Positions 15,396-23,003 are shown, counted from the first letter of the stretch. The stretch is DNA of 30,711 nucleotides from Pelomonas sp041914785 (GCA_041914785.1 JAYSCT010000053.1:1-30711); one strand, 5' to 3'. A program made the numbers and translations. Notes: generated by a model not told the origin, from the letters alone.

Positions 15396-17618
15396 TCAGC
15401 GGCGGGCGCGGGCCGCAGCCATCGCGCCGTGCAGGGCGGCGAGCAGCTCGGTGGGGGCGCAGGGCTTGCGCAGCACCGTGAACTCGCCGTCGGTCAGGCG
15501 CGTGTTGCTGAAGCCGCTGATCAGCACCACGGGGAGGCCGGGGTTGCGCTCGCGCAGCCGCCGCGCCAGGCCCACGCCGTCCAGCGTGCCGGGCATGACG
15601 ATGTCGCTGAGCACCACGTCGATGGCGGCGGCGGCGTCCAGCAGCCGCAGCGCGGCGTCGGCATTCCTCGCCCGCATGACGCGTGCTCCGTCAGCGGCCA
15701 GCAGCGCGGCCGTCACGTCGCCCAGCGCCTCGTCATCCTCCACCAGCAGCACATTGGCGCCCACCAGGCCCGGCGCGGCCACCGCCGCGGGCGAGGTCTG
15801 CGGCGCCGCGGCGTCGGTTGGGCGCGCCACCGGCAGCAGCAGCGACACGGTGGTGCCCAGGCCCGGCGTGCTGGCCAGCCGCGCTGTGCCGCCTGCCTGC
15901 GTCGCGAAGCCGTACACCTGGCTCAGCCCCAGGCCGCTGCCCTGGCCCACCGGCTTGGTCGTGAAGAAGGGCTCGAACGCGTGCTCGGCCAGCTCGGGCT
16001 CCATGCCCACGCCATCGTCGCCCACCGTCAGCAGCACGTAGTCGCCCGCCGGCAGGTCCAGCCCTTCCTTGTCTTCGGGCGTCGCGTTGGCCGCGCGCAG
16101 CCGCAGCTCGCCACCGGAGGGCATCGCGTCCAGCGCATTCAGCGCGAGGTTCACCAACGCCAGCTCCAGCTCGCTGGCGTCCACGCACACCGGCGCGACG
16201 TCGGCGTCCACCTGCACATGCACCTCGATGCGCCGGCTCAGCACGCTGCGCAGCAGCTCCTGCAGCTCGGGCAGGTAGCGCGTCAGCGAGAGCTGCTGCA
16301 CGCGTACGCCATGGCGCCGGCCGGCAAAGCGCAGCAGGTGCTGGGTCAGCTGGCTGCCCTTGTCCACCGCGCGCTGCGTGGCGGCCAGCGGCCCCTGCAG
16401 GTCGGCGCTGGCCGGGTGGCGCAGCATCAGGTGCATGCTGTTGCTGATGATGCCCAGCAGGTTGTTGAACTCGTGCGCGACACCGCCGGTCAGCCGCCCA
16501 AGCGCCTCGACACGCTGGCTCTGCGCACCGCGCTGCTCCACCAGCCGCGTGCGCTCCACCGCCTGCGTCACGCTGCGCTCCAGTTCGCTGCGGGCGCCCG
16601 CCATGGCGCGGCCGGCGGTGGCCAGCGCCTCGGCGACCTCGTCGCACTCCACCATGCCGGTGGCGCTGCCGGGCACCGGTTCGCCAGCCTGCAGCGCCTG
16701 GGCCGCCAGCTTCAGCGAGCGCAGCGGCGTCTCGATGCGCCGCGCCACCCACAAGGCGCCGCCCACCGACAGCGCGCCCAGCACCAGCGCGCCGATCAGC
16801 ACGCGTTGCACCTCGCTCGGCATGCGCGCCGTGAGGGCCTGCTTCGGCACGGCGCTGAGGAAGGTCCAGCCCAGGGGGGACGTGCTGTAGTACCCAATGG
16901 TGGGGATGCCGTCCAGGGACACCGACGTGAAGCCGCCCTCCCGCGCCTGGGCCATGCGCGCCAGCATGTCATTGCTCGCCAGGCGGCCGGCATAGGCCGC
17001 GCCGCCGGGCTGGCGCGCGACGACGCGGCCCCGCTGGTCCATCACGGTGCCGATCCAGCCTGAACCCGCCTGGGTCTGCACCACGCGCTGCAGCTCCGAC
17101 GGGCGCACCGTCACGATGAGGTTGTAGAGCAGCCGGCCGTCGCGCCACACGGGCTGCACCCAGGCGGCGTAGAGCTCGGGCATGGGGTCGGACGATTCCG
17201 CCAGCGACTCCATGTGCGCGTTGCTGCTGAGCTCGGCCGGCCCGGCGCCTTCGCCGGTGCCGCGCGCCAGACGCGTGCTCAGCAGCACGCGGCCGGGCGC
17301 GCGCAGCTCCACCCAGCCGTCCAGCCCCTGCATCGCGCGGCGGGCCTGCTGCTCGAATGCGAGCCGCCGTTCGGCGTCGGGCGGCGTGGACGCATCCAGC
17401 TCGGGGGATTGCGCCAGCACCTGCGCAATGGTGGCGCGCCGTGACAGCTCGCCATCCACCAGCAGCGACAGCGCCCGTGTCGTGTCGCGCAGGTTGCGCT
17501 CGTGGGCCTCGCGCTCGGCCTCGTAGGTGTTGCCGATCAGCCAGGCCACGCCCATCAGGCAGGGCAGTAGCACGGCCAACAGAAGAAGAAGCAGTCGTGA
17601 ACGGATGGTGACGGGCAT
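15396..17618 (-). CDS. Hybrid sensor histidine kinase with extracytoplasmic sensor and receiver domain
   Basis: The 740-residue protein has an N-terminal membrane helix (about 7-30) and a periplasmic double-Cache-like sensor (about 35-270, including YAAWVQPVWRDG and LGWTFLSAVPK). A second membrane helix, a HAMP-like linker and a HisKA domain follow, with phospho-accepting His382 in GGVAHEFNNLLG. The HATPase domain shows NLALNALDAM, GDDGVGM and GSGLGLSQVYG. The C-terminal receiver has its phospho-acceptor at Asp672 (VVLSDIVMPG). The EFNN-type H-box and attached receiver are typical of hybrid kinases working in phosphorelays. No Hpt protein is in the window. The start at 17618 precedes the first helix; longer frames run into the promoter. 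The nearby single-domain receiver and sigma-54 activator are candidate partners. Confidence 0.9.
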   Translation of the reverse strand: MPVTIRSRLLLLLLAVLLPCLMGVAWLIGNTYEAEREAHERNLRDTTRALSLLVDGELSRRATIAQVLAQSPELDASTPPDAERRLAFEQQARRAMQGLDGWVELRAPGRVLLSTRLARGTGEGAGPAELSSNAHMESLAESSDPMPELYAAWVQPVWRDGRLLYNLIVTVRPSELQRVVQTQAGSGWIGTVMDQRGRVVARQPGGAAYAGRLASNDMLARMAQAREGGFTSVSLDGIPTIGYYSTSPLGWTFLSAVPKQALTARMPSEVQRVLIGALVLGALSVGGALWVARRIETPLRSLKLAAQALQAGEPVPGSATGMVECDEVAEALATAGRAMAGARSELERSVTQAVERTRLVEQRGAQSQRVEALGRLTGGVAHEFNNLLGIISNSMHLMLRHPASADLQGPLAATQRAVDKGSQLTQHLLRFAGRRHGVRVQQLSLTRYLPELQELLRSVLSRRIEVHVQVDADVAPVCVDASELELALVNLALNALDAMPSGGELRLRAANATPEDKEGLDLPAGDYVLLTVGDDGVGMEPELAEHAFEPFFTTKPVGQGSGLGLSQVYGFATQAGGTARLASTPGLGTTVSLLLPVARPTDAAAPQTSPAAVAAPGLVGANVLLVEDDEALGDVTAALLAADGARVMRARNADAALRLLDAAAAIDVVLSDIVMPGTLDGVGLARRLRERNPGLPVVLISGFSNTRLTDGEFTVLRKPCAPTELLAALHGAMAAARARR

Positions 17619-17712
17619 GGCGAGGCGCAGGCCTGGTCTGCCAGGCGCTGGCAGGCTCAACGGGGGAGGCGCGAGCGTATCCACAAGAAGAGATGGCGGC
17701 ACGCCTGTCCGG

Positions 17713-17726
17713 GCAATCGGCATGCC
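17713..17726 (-). promoter_or_regulatory. Sigma-54-type promoter for the hybrid kinase
   Basis: Minus-strand GGCATGCCGATTGC is identical to the element at 8071-8084. It lies directly after the permease stop (17732) and predicts a leader of about 84 bases before the ATG at 17618. Confidence 0.7.
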
Positions 17727-17731
17727 GGTCA

Positions 17732-18874
17732 TCAGCCGTAGCGGCGGCGGGCCACCCCGGAGCGTTGCATCAGCGAGCGCAGCGAGGGCGGGCCGTCCTG
17801 CTGCTCGCCTTCCAGGAAGCGGCGCAGCAGGCGCAGGCCGTGCACGCGGCGACACACGCTGCGCAGCGTGATCAGCAGCGGCACCGCGATCAACGCGCCG
17901 GCGATGCCCCACAGCCAGCCCCAGAACATCACCGACACGAACACCGCCACCGGGCTGAGCGCCAGCCGGCGGCCGACGATGAGCGGCGTGACGACGTTGC
18001 TTTCCACGCCGTGGATGAGCGCGAACGCCAGCACCGGCGACAGGATCTGGGAGGCGGTGTCGAAGGTGCTGATGCCGGCCAGCAGCAGCAGCGCCGACAG
18101 CGCCATCGGGCCGATGTAGGGCACGAAGCAGAACACCGCGGTGACGACCGCCCACAGCGTCGGGTTGGGCAGGCCCAGCGCCCACAGCACGGCGCCCATG
18201 ATGAGCCCGACGGTGGTGTTGACCAGGCCCACGACGACCAGCCAGCTGCCGATGTCGCGCTGCGCCGCCCGCAGGCCGCCCAGCAGCAGCGCGCGCGCAC
18301 GCCGTCGCGGCACGGCCTCGACGACGCGTCGCAGCACCCAGTGCTGCGACGCGAGCAGGAAGTACAGCAGGATGATGGTGGCCGAGAACGACACCAGCAC
18401 CGCCAGCCCGCGCGTCAGCATCAGGCCCGTCAGCGCGACGCCCTCGCTGGCCAGGCGCTCCTTCAGCGGGTCCGGCGCGGCCGGCAGTGCGGTGCGGCCG
18501 CTGCGCGGCGCGACCGGATGCAGGCCCGGGATGGCGTCGCGCAGCTTGTCCAGCTCCTGCAGCAGCTGCGACACCGTCGTGGGTGCCGCCTCCCACCAGT
18601 CGGCCGCGGGCCGGGCCAGCGTCATCGCCAGCGGCACCGTGCTGCCCAGCAGCGCGACGACCAGCAGCAGCGCACCGAGCATCTCGGGCACGCCGCGGTG
18701 CCGCAGCCAGCGCACGGCGGGTGCCAGCGCCAGCGTCAGCAGCACGGCGATCAGCACCGGCGCCAGCAGCGGCCGGGCCTCGCGCACGGTGAAGATCAGG
18801 GCCAGCACGAACAGGCCGCGCAAGGCCCAGCTCGGGCGATGCGGCGGGGGTGCGGGCGGCGGTGACGGGTCCAT
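17732..18874 (-). CDS. AI-2E family (PerM/UPF0118) membrane permease
   Basis: The 380-residue protein has about seven or eight hydrophobic segments in the arrangement of the AI-2E transporter family. A helical pair lies near the N-terminus, then a soluble region (about 85-145) and a helix ending in ILLYFLLASQ. The C-terminal core has LGLPNPTLWAVVTAVFCFVPYIGP and the conserved GVESNVVTPLIVGRRLALSPV. Members are inner-membrane exporters or ion antiporters of mostly unassigned substrate; the AI-2 role is proven for few. It starts 43 bp after the BON-domain gene on the same strand with no intervening promoter visible, so the two probably form an operon driven by the sigma-54-type promoter at 19267-19280. 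Confidence 0.9.
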   Translation of the reverse strand: MDPSPPPAPPPHRPSWALRGLFVLALIFTVREARPLLAPVLIAVLLTLALAPAVRWLRHRGVPEMLGALLLVVALLGSTVPLAMTLARPAADWWEAAPTTVSQLLQELDKLRDAIPGLHPVAPRSGRTALPAAPDPLKERLASEGVALTGLMLTRGLAVLVSFSATIILLYFLLASQHWVLRRVVEAVPRRRARALLLGGLRAAQRDIGSWLVVVGLVNTTVGLIMGAVLWALGLPNPTLWAVVTAVFCFVPYIGPMALSALLLLAGISTFDTASQILSPVLAFALIHGVESNVVTPLIVGRRLALSPVAVFVSVMFWGWLWGIAGALIAVPLLITLRSVCRRVHGLRLLRRFLEGEQQDGPPSLRSLMQRSGVARRRYG

Positions 18875-18917
18875 CGCGGGTGGGCGGTCCTGGGGAGGGC
18901 GGCTGCCGGCGGCGGCG

Positions 18918-19226
18918 TCAGGGCTTGACGATGATGTTGTTGCGGACTTCCTTGACGTCCGGCACGGCGCGCGCGATCTGGCCGGCGCGGTCCTTCTCGG
19001 CCTGCGACGTCGCGAAGCCCGCCAGCTGGACGGTGCCCTTGAGCGCCTCGACCTGGATGCGCATGGCGCTGACCTGCGGGTCTTCGGCGAAGCGCGTCTT
19101 CACGCGCGTGGCGACGGTGGCGTCGTCGACGTACTGGCCGACGGTGCTCTGGCCGCTGGTCACGGCGCAGCCGGTGGTGGCGAGGGCGCCGAGGGCGACG
19201 GTGGCGGCGATGAGGACGTGCTTCAT
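18918..19226 (-). CDS. BON-domain lipoprotein (OsmY-like)
   Basis: The 102-residue protein has a lipoprotein signal (MKHVLIAATVALGALATTGC) and one BON domain (about 32-102). The domain shows DDATVATRVKTRFAEDPQV, VEALKGTVQLAGFA and VPDVKEVRNNIIV, the usual alpha-beta-beta-alpha-beta pattern. BON proteins bind phospholipid surfaces in the periplasm and are often induced by osmotic or envelope stress. The ATG at 19226 gives the signal peptide its normal length. A perfect GGCACGCCGCTTGC element lies upstream, and the gene is divergent from rpoN with two shared inverted repeats between them. Confidence 0.92.
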   Translation of the reverse strand: MKHVLIAATVALGALATTGCAVTSGQSTVGQYVDDATVATRVKTRFAEDPQVSAMRIQVEALKGTVQLAGFATSQAEKDRAGQIARAVPDVKEVRNNIIVKP

Positions 19227-19266
19227 GGGATCTCCTGGAGGGTGAGGGGGATGCCCATGGCTCATG

Positions 19267-19280
19267 GCAAGCGGCGTGCC
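19267..19280 (-). promoter_or_regulatory. Sigma-54-type promoter for the BON/AI-2E operon
   Basis: Minus-strand GGCACGCCGCTTGC matches GGCAYG-N4-TTGC at every position. The -12 is 41 bp before the BON start codon. It is divergent from the rpoN promoter at 19462. Confidence 0.75.
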
Positions 19281-19327
19281 CGCGGTCGTGGCCGGACGCA
19301 AGCGCCACCCCGCGGTGCGCGCCGTGA

Positions 19328-19387
19328 TCGGCAGGGTTTACCGAACCGCGCCCGGTCCGCGTGCGGGCGATCGGCAATTCCTGCCGG
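19328..19387. promoter_or_regulatory. Pair of inverted repeats, candidate activator-binding sites
   Basis: Two 17-bp dyads of the same form lie between the divergent promoters of the BON operon and rpoN. They are TCGGCA-GGGTT-TACCGA (19328-19344) and TCGGCA-ATTCC-TGCCGG (19371-19387). Their starts are 43 bp apart, close to four helical turns. They lie 75-134 bp upstream of the rpoN -24 and 48-107 bp upstream of the BON -24, the usual range for enhancer sites of sigma-54 activators. Binding by the activator at 9817-11238 is inference. Confidence 0.45.
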
Positions 19388-19461
19388 ACTCGCCGGCGCG
19401 AGTCACCGGCGGCGCAGGTTTTTCCTTCGCGTGACAACGAGTTGCCCGCGTGCGGAGGGGC

Positions 19462-19475
19462 GGCATGGAGGTTGC
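19462..19475 (+). promoter_or_regulatory. Sigma-54-type promoter for rpoN itself
   Basis: GGCATGGAGGTTGC matches GGCAYG-N4-TTGC with exact spacing. The expected start is near 19487, leaving a leader of about 42 bases before the GTG at 19529. It implies positive autoregulation of rpoN. Confidence 0.65.
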
Positions 19476-19528
19476 GTTGCAGAAAGCATTCGCCGCCTTG
19501 CGGTGGCAACGTAACGAGGAGTTCGCAC

Positions 19529-21028
19529 GTGGGATCTCTGGACCTCCGGGTCGACCATCGACAGACGCTGACCCTGTCACCCCGGCTGCAGCATGCGGTG
19601 CGGCTGCTGCAGATGTCGTCGCTGGATTTCGCCGCGACGCTGCGCGACGCGCTGGGCAGGAACCCGTTCCTGGAAGCAGAGGAGGGCGATGGCGGCGACG
19701 TGCTGGAAGGCCAGCAGCCGACCATGTCGGTGCTGGACGGCGAGACGGTGCCGGCCCCGCTCGACGAGCCCGGCGCCCAGCACGACACGCCGATGGCCCC
19801 GGCCGATGTGGAGCTGGCGCCCGGCGCGACCGACGGGGCGGGCAGCCTGGACGGCAGCGACCGGGACCTGTGGACCGCCGACAGCGGCAGCGGCCTGCGC
19901 CGGGCGGAGGACAGCGAGCTGGGCGCGCTGGACCTGATGGCCGTCGAGACCCCGCTGAATGCTCACCTGCACACCCAGCTCAACGTGCTGCCGCTGCCCG
20001 CGCGCGACCTGCTGCTGGCGCGCGCCGTGGTGGAGTCGCTGGACGACGACGGCTATCTGCGCATGCCGCTGCAGGACCTGATCGGCGTGACGGGGCTGGA
20101 CCCGGCGCCGGACCTGCAGGAGTTGCAGATCGCGCTGAAGCGTGTGCAGGCGCTGGAGCCCGCCGGCGTCGGCGCACGCGACGTCGGCGAGTGCCTGCTG
20201 CTGCAGCTGCCCGCCATCACGTGCGACGACACCCGCGCGCTGGCACAGGCCATCATCCGCGACCACCTGCCCGCGCTGGCGGCGCGCGACACGGCCGCGC
20301 TGGCGCGTCATCTGAACGAGTCGCCGGCGCGCGTGGAGGCGGTGTGCGACCGCATCCGCCGGCTGGACCCGCGCCCGGGCTGGCGTCTCGGCTCGTCGCA
20401 CGCGCCGTACGTCGTGCCCGACGTGCTCGTGAAGAAGGTGCGCGGCGAGTGGACGGTGCAGCTCAACCCCGCCATCGTGCCCCGCCTGCGGCTCAACCAG
20501 GTTTACGTCAACCTCTTCCAGCGGCACCGCGCGGCGGCCAACGCCGAGCTGGGCGCCCACCTGCAGGAGGCGCGCTGGACGCTGCGCAACGTGGAGCAGC
20601 GCTTGTCCACCATCCTGGACGTGGCCCAGGCCATCGTGAAGCGGCAGCAGGCCTTCCTGGACTATGGCGCGATGGCGATGAAGCCGCTGGGCCTCAAGGA
20701 AATCGCGGAGGAGGTGGGCGTCCACGAGAGCACCGTCTCGCGCGTGGCGAACAACAAGTACATGGCGACGCCCGTGGGCGTGCTGGAGCTGAAGTACTTC
20801 TTCAGCCGCGCCATGGTCAGCGCCAATGGCAGCGCCTGTTCCGGCACGGCGATCCGCGGGCTGGTCAAAGACATCATCGACGCCGAAAGCCCCGACGCGC
20901 CGCTGTCCGATGCCGAGATCGCGCGTCAGCTGGCGCTGCAGGGGCTGACCGTGGCGCGGCGCACGGTCACCAAGTACCGCCAGATGCTGAAGATCGAGGC
21001 GGTGGAGCGGCGCCGGCGCGTGGCCTGA
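19529..21028 (+). CDS. rpoN: RNA polymerase sigma-54 factor RpoN
   Basis: The 499-residue protein has the full RpoN layout. Region I (1-50) contains LTLSPRLQHAVRLLQMSSLD; an acidic region II (about 50-130) and the core-binding domain (about 140-330) follow. The HTH domain includes LGLKEIAEEVGVHESTVSRV, and the RpoN box at 476-484 reads ARRTVTKYR against the usual ARRTVAKYR. The GTG at 19529 is chosen because GAGGAGTT precedes it and Region I begins at once; the longer ATG frame adds an unrelated tail. The gene lacks the usual lptB upstream and hpf/ptsN downstream, so it is probably a second rpoN copy. The surrounding -24/-12 sites, one in front of rpoN itself, suggest a dedicated regulon. Confidence 0.93.
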   Translation: MGSLDLRVDHRQTLTLSPRLQHAVRLLQMSSLDFAATLRDALGRNPFLEAEEGDGGDVLEGQQPTMSVLDGETVPAPLDEPGAQHDTPMAPADVELAPGATDGAGSLDGSDRDLWTADSGSGLRRAEDSELGALDLMAVETPLNAHLHTQLNVLPLPARDLLLARAVVESLDDDGYLRMPLQDLIGVTGLDPAPDLQELQIALKRVQALEPAGVGARDVGECLLLQLPAITCDDTRALAQAIIRDHLPALAARDTAALARHLNESPARVEAVCDRIRRLDPRPGWRLGSSHAPYVVPDVLVKKVRGEWTVQLNPAIVPRLRLNQVYVNLFQRHRAAANAELGAHLQEARWTLRNVEQRLSTILDVAQAIVKRQQAFLDYGAMAMKPLGLKEIAEEVGVHESTVSRVANNKYMATPVGVLELKYFFSRAMVSANGSACSGTAIRGLVKDIIDAESPDAPLSDAEIARQLALQGLTVARRTVTKYRQMLKIEAVERRRRVA

Positions 21029-21049
21029 CGCCGCCGCGCGGCCGGGCGC

Positions 21050-22411
21050 TCAGCGCGCGGCGACCGGGCGGGCGGCCGCCGTCACGCGCCAGATGGTGTT
21101 GCCCACGTCGTCGGCCACCAGCAGCCCGCCGCGCGGGTCGGTGGCCACGCCCACCGGGCGGCCGCGGGCCTCGCCGTCGGGGCCGAGGAAGCCCGTCAGC
21201 ACACCCACCGGCAGCCCTTGCGGGCGGCCGTCGTTGAAGCCCACGTAGACCACCTTGTAGCCGGACGGCGGCTTGCGGTTCCAGGACCCGTGCAGGCCGA
21301 TGAAGACGCCACCGGGCGCGGCACCCGGCAGCGCCGCGGCCACCGGGCTGGTGCCGGCGGCGGCCAGGCCCAGCGCGGCGACGTGGGCGCCGAGTGCGTA
21401 GTCGGGCGGGATGGCGCGGGCCACCAGGTCGGGGCGCTGGGGCTTCACGCGCGGGTCCACGTGGTCGCCGTACCAGCTGTAGGGCCAGCCGTAGAAGGCG
21501 CCGTCGTGCACGGAGGTCAGGTAGTCGGGCACCAGGTCGCTGCCCAGCTCGTCGCGCTCGTTGGCGACGGTCCACAGCACGCCGGGCTGGCTGGCGCCCG
21601 GCGCCGGCATCCAGGCCATGCCGTTGGGGTTGCGCAGCCCGCTGGCCAACTGGCGCTTGTCGCCGTTGGACAGCGAGATCTCCCAGATTGCCGCGCGGCC
21701 TTCCTCGGCGTCGATGCCGTTCTCGGCGACGTTGCTGTTGGAGCCCACGGTGGCGTACAGGCGGCGGCCGTCGGGGCTGGCGATGAGGCTCTTGGTCCAG
21801 TGGTGGTTGCGCGGGCCTGCCGGCAGCGTGGTGAGCACTTGGCCGGGGCCGGCCAGCCGGGTCTGCCCGTCGGCGTAGGCGAACTCCACGACCGCGTCGG
21901 TGTTGGCGACGAAGAAGCGGCTGCCCACCAGCGCCATGCCGAACGGCGAGTTCAGCCCCTGCACGAACACCTCGCGCACGTCGGCTCGGCCGTCGCCGTC
22001 GGTGTCGCGCAGCAGCGTGATGCGGTTGGCGCTGGGAACGCCGGCCCCGGCGCGCTTCATGAACTGCTTCTGCACCCACGCCTTGATGCCCTGGCCGTCC
22101 TCGGGCCGCGGCGGCGCGTTGGTCTCGGCCACCAGCACGTCGCCGTTGGGCAGCACGTGCAGCCAGCGCGGGTGATCCAGGCCGGCCGCGAAGGCCTGCA
22201 CCTGCAGCCCCGCGGCGGGCGTGGGCTGCTGACCGTCCTGCCAGCGCTGCACGGTGGCGACCTGCACGGTGGGCAGCGCCGTCCGCACCGGCTCCACCAG
22301 CGTGGGCCGCGGCCCGACGTCGGCATTGCTGGGCAGGCGCGAGCTTTCGCTGCAGGCGGTGAGGGCGACCGCGCAGGCGATCGCGGTGAAGCGCAGGGGC
22401 GTTGTGATCAT
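21050..22411 (-). CDS. Sorbosone dehydrogenase-like beta-propeller lipoprotein
   Basis: The 453-residue protein has a lipoprotein signal with lipobox LTAC (Cys20) and a six-bladed propeller of the PQQ-dependent soluble glucose/sorbosone dehydrogenase type. Typical segments are HPRWLHVLPNGDVLVAET, RITLLRDTDGDGRADVREVF, LNSPFGMALVG, LRNPNGMAW, ANERDELG, FYGWPYSWYG and LHGSWNRKPPSGYKVV. Related enzymes oxidise sugars in the periplasm, though many members have no tested activity and PQQ use cannot be assumed. The ATG at 22411 fits the signal peptide, but no ribosome binding site is visible and a sigma-54-type -12 element lies only 13 bp upstream. The gene converges on rpoN with 21 bp between stops. 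Confidence 0.88.
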   Translation of the reverse strand: MITTPLRFTAIACAVALTACSESSRLPSNADVGPRPTLVEPVRTALPTVQVATVQRWQDGQQPTPAAGLQVQAFAAGLDHPRWLHVLPNGDVLVAETNAPPRPEDGQGIKAWVQKQFMKRAGAGVPSANRITLLRDTDGDGRADVREVFVQGLNSPFGMALVGSRFFVANTDAVVEFAYADGQTRLAGPGQVLTTLPAGPRNHHWTKSLIASPDGRRLYATVGSNSNVAENGIDAEEGRAAIWEISLSNGDKRQLASGLRNPNGMAWMPAPGASQPGVLWTVANERDELGSDLVPDYLTSVHDGAFYGWPYSWYGDHVDPRVKPQRPDLVARAIPPDYALGAHVAALGLAAAGTSPVAAALPGAAPGGVFIGLHGSWNRKPPSGYKVVYVGFNDGRPQGLPVGVLTGFLGPDGEARGRPVGVATDPRGGLLVADDVGNTIWRVTAAARPVAAR

Positions 22412-22423
22412 GGCAGCACGATG

Positions 22424-22437
22424 GCAAGCGCCGTGCC
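22424..22437 (-). promoter_or_regulatory. Sigma-54-type promoter for the sorbosone dehydrogenase-like gene
   Basis: Minus-strand GGCACGGCGCTTGC matches GGCAYG-N4-TTGC at every position. The -12 lies 13 bp before the ATG at 22411, so the predicted transcript would be leaderless or nearly so unless the true start codon is further downstream. Confidence 0.6.
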
Positions 22438-22497
22438 CGGTGCGCCGCGGCCGCTGGGCCGCGACGCGGGCACGGCGTCGGGTGAGGGGCGGGCGGG

Positions 22498-22575
22498 TCA
22501 GTGGAAGAACAGGTAGACCAGCAGCAGCACGATGCCCGGAACGCCCAGCAGCCATGCGAGGAAGTACTTGCCCAT
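22498..22575 (-). CDS. 25-residue hydrophobic membrane microprotein
   Basis: The frame encodes MGKYFLAWLLGVPGI followed by VLLLVYLFFH: one short transmembrane helix broken by a Gly-Val-Pro-Gly hinge, with a charged start and a His end. AAGGAG lies just before the ATG with ideal spacing, strongly supporting translation. Similar tiny hydrophobic proteins occur beside stress genes in related bacteria, but I cannot name a family. It is on the same strand as the sorbosone dehydrogenase-like gene, 86 bp upstream of it. A degenerate GGCATG element further upstream has the wrong -12. Confidence 0.7.
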   Translation of the reverse strand: MGKYFLAWLLGVPGIVLLLVYLFFH

Positions 22576-22656
22576 GGTGATCTCCTTCAAGTGGTGGTGA
22601 TGGCCAGAGCATGCGTGGCGGCGCGGCGGCATGCCGGCGGACGCCGCGCCGGCCGG

Positions 22657-22751
22657 GCGTAGGACGGCGGCCCGGCGCCGCCGCCGTAGGACGGCGCCCA
22701 CCGGCAGACGGGGCGTCTGCCGGCCCCGCCGCCGGCGCCCGCGCCCTACGC
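22657..22751. repeat. Nested palindrome and repeated CGTAGGACGGCG motif upstream of csbD
   Basis: CGTAGGACGGCG occurs at 22658-22669 and 22685-22696, and the related GCGTAGGGCGC appears inverted at 22741-22751. The second direct copy and the inverted copy flank a perfect hairpin CCGGCAGAC-GGGGC-GTCTGCCGG (22701-22723). Together they make a nested dyad that ends about 57 bp before the CsbD ATG. It could be a regulator site or a structured RNA element. Confidence 0.5.
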
Positions 22752-22808
22752 TGGAGTCAGCCCGTTAGGCATCCCGTCCAAGGGCCAACGCAACCAAAGG
22801 AGTAGCGC

Positions 22809-23003
22809 ATGAACACCGACCAGATCAAGGGCACCGTCAAGGACATCGCCGGCAAGGCGCAACGCAAGGTGGGTGAGGCCATCGGCAGCACGGAGCAGCA
22901 GGTCAAGGGCGCCGTGAAGCAGGCCGAAGGCAAGGCGCAGAAGGCCGTCGGCGATGCGAAGGAAGCCTTCAAGGACACGCACGCCACCACGCGCAAGATC
23001 TGA
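22809..23003 (+). CDS. CsbD-family stress-response protein
   Basis: The 64-residue, hydrophilic, helix-rich protein has the CsbD signature: MNTDQIKGTVKDIAGKAQ, then KVGEAIGS and repeated QVKGAVKQAEGKAQKAVGD motifs. CsbD-like proteins are small, abundant, probably unstructured until bound, and induced by general stress in many bacteria; their molecular role is not settled. AAAGGAG (22796-22802) gives a strong ribosome binding site. An intrinsic terminator follows the stop. No sigma-54-type element is visible upstream, in contrast to its neighbours; a nested palindrome is. Confidence 0.9.
   Translation: MNTDQIKGTVKDIAGKAQRKVGEAIGSTEQQVKGAVKQAEGKAQKAVGDAKEAFKDTHATTRKI

Noticed and set aside
22630..22650. 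GGCATG-like sequence upstream of the 25-residue microprotein as a tenth sigma-54 promoter
   Set aside because: With N10 spacing the -12 bases are CG, not GC, and the TTGC is absent.
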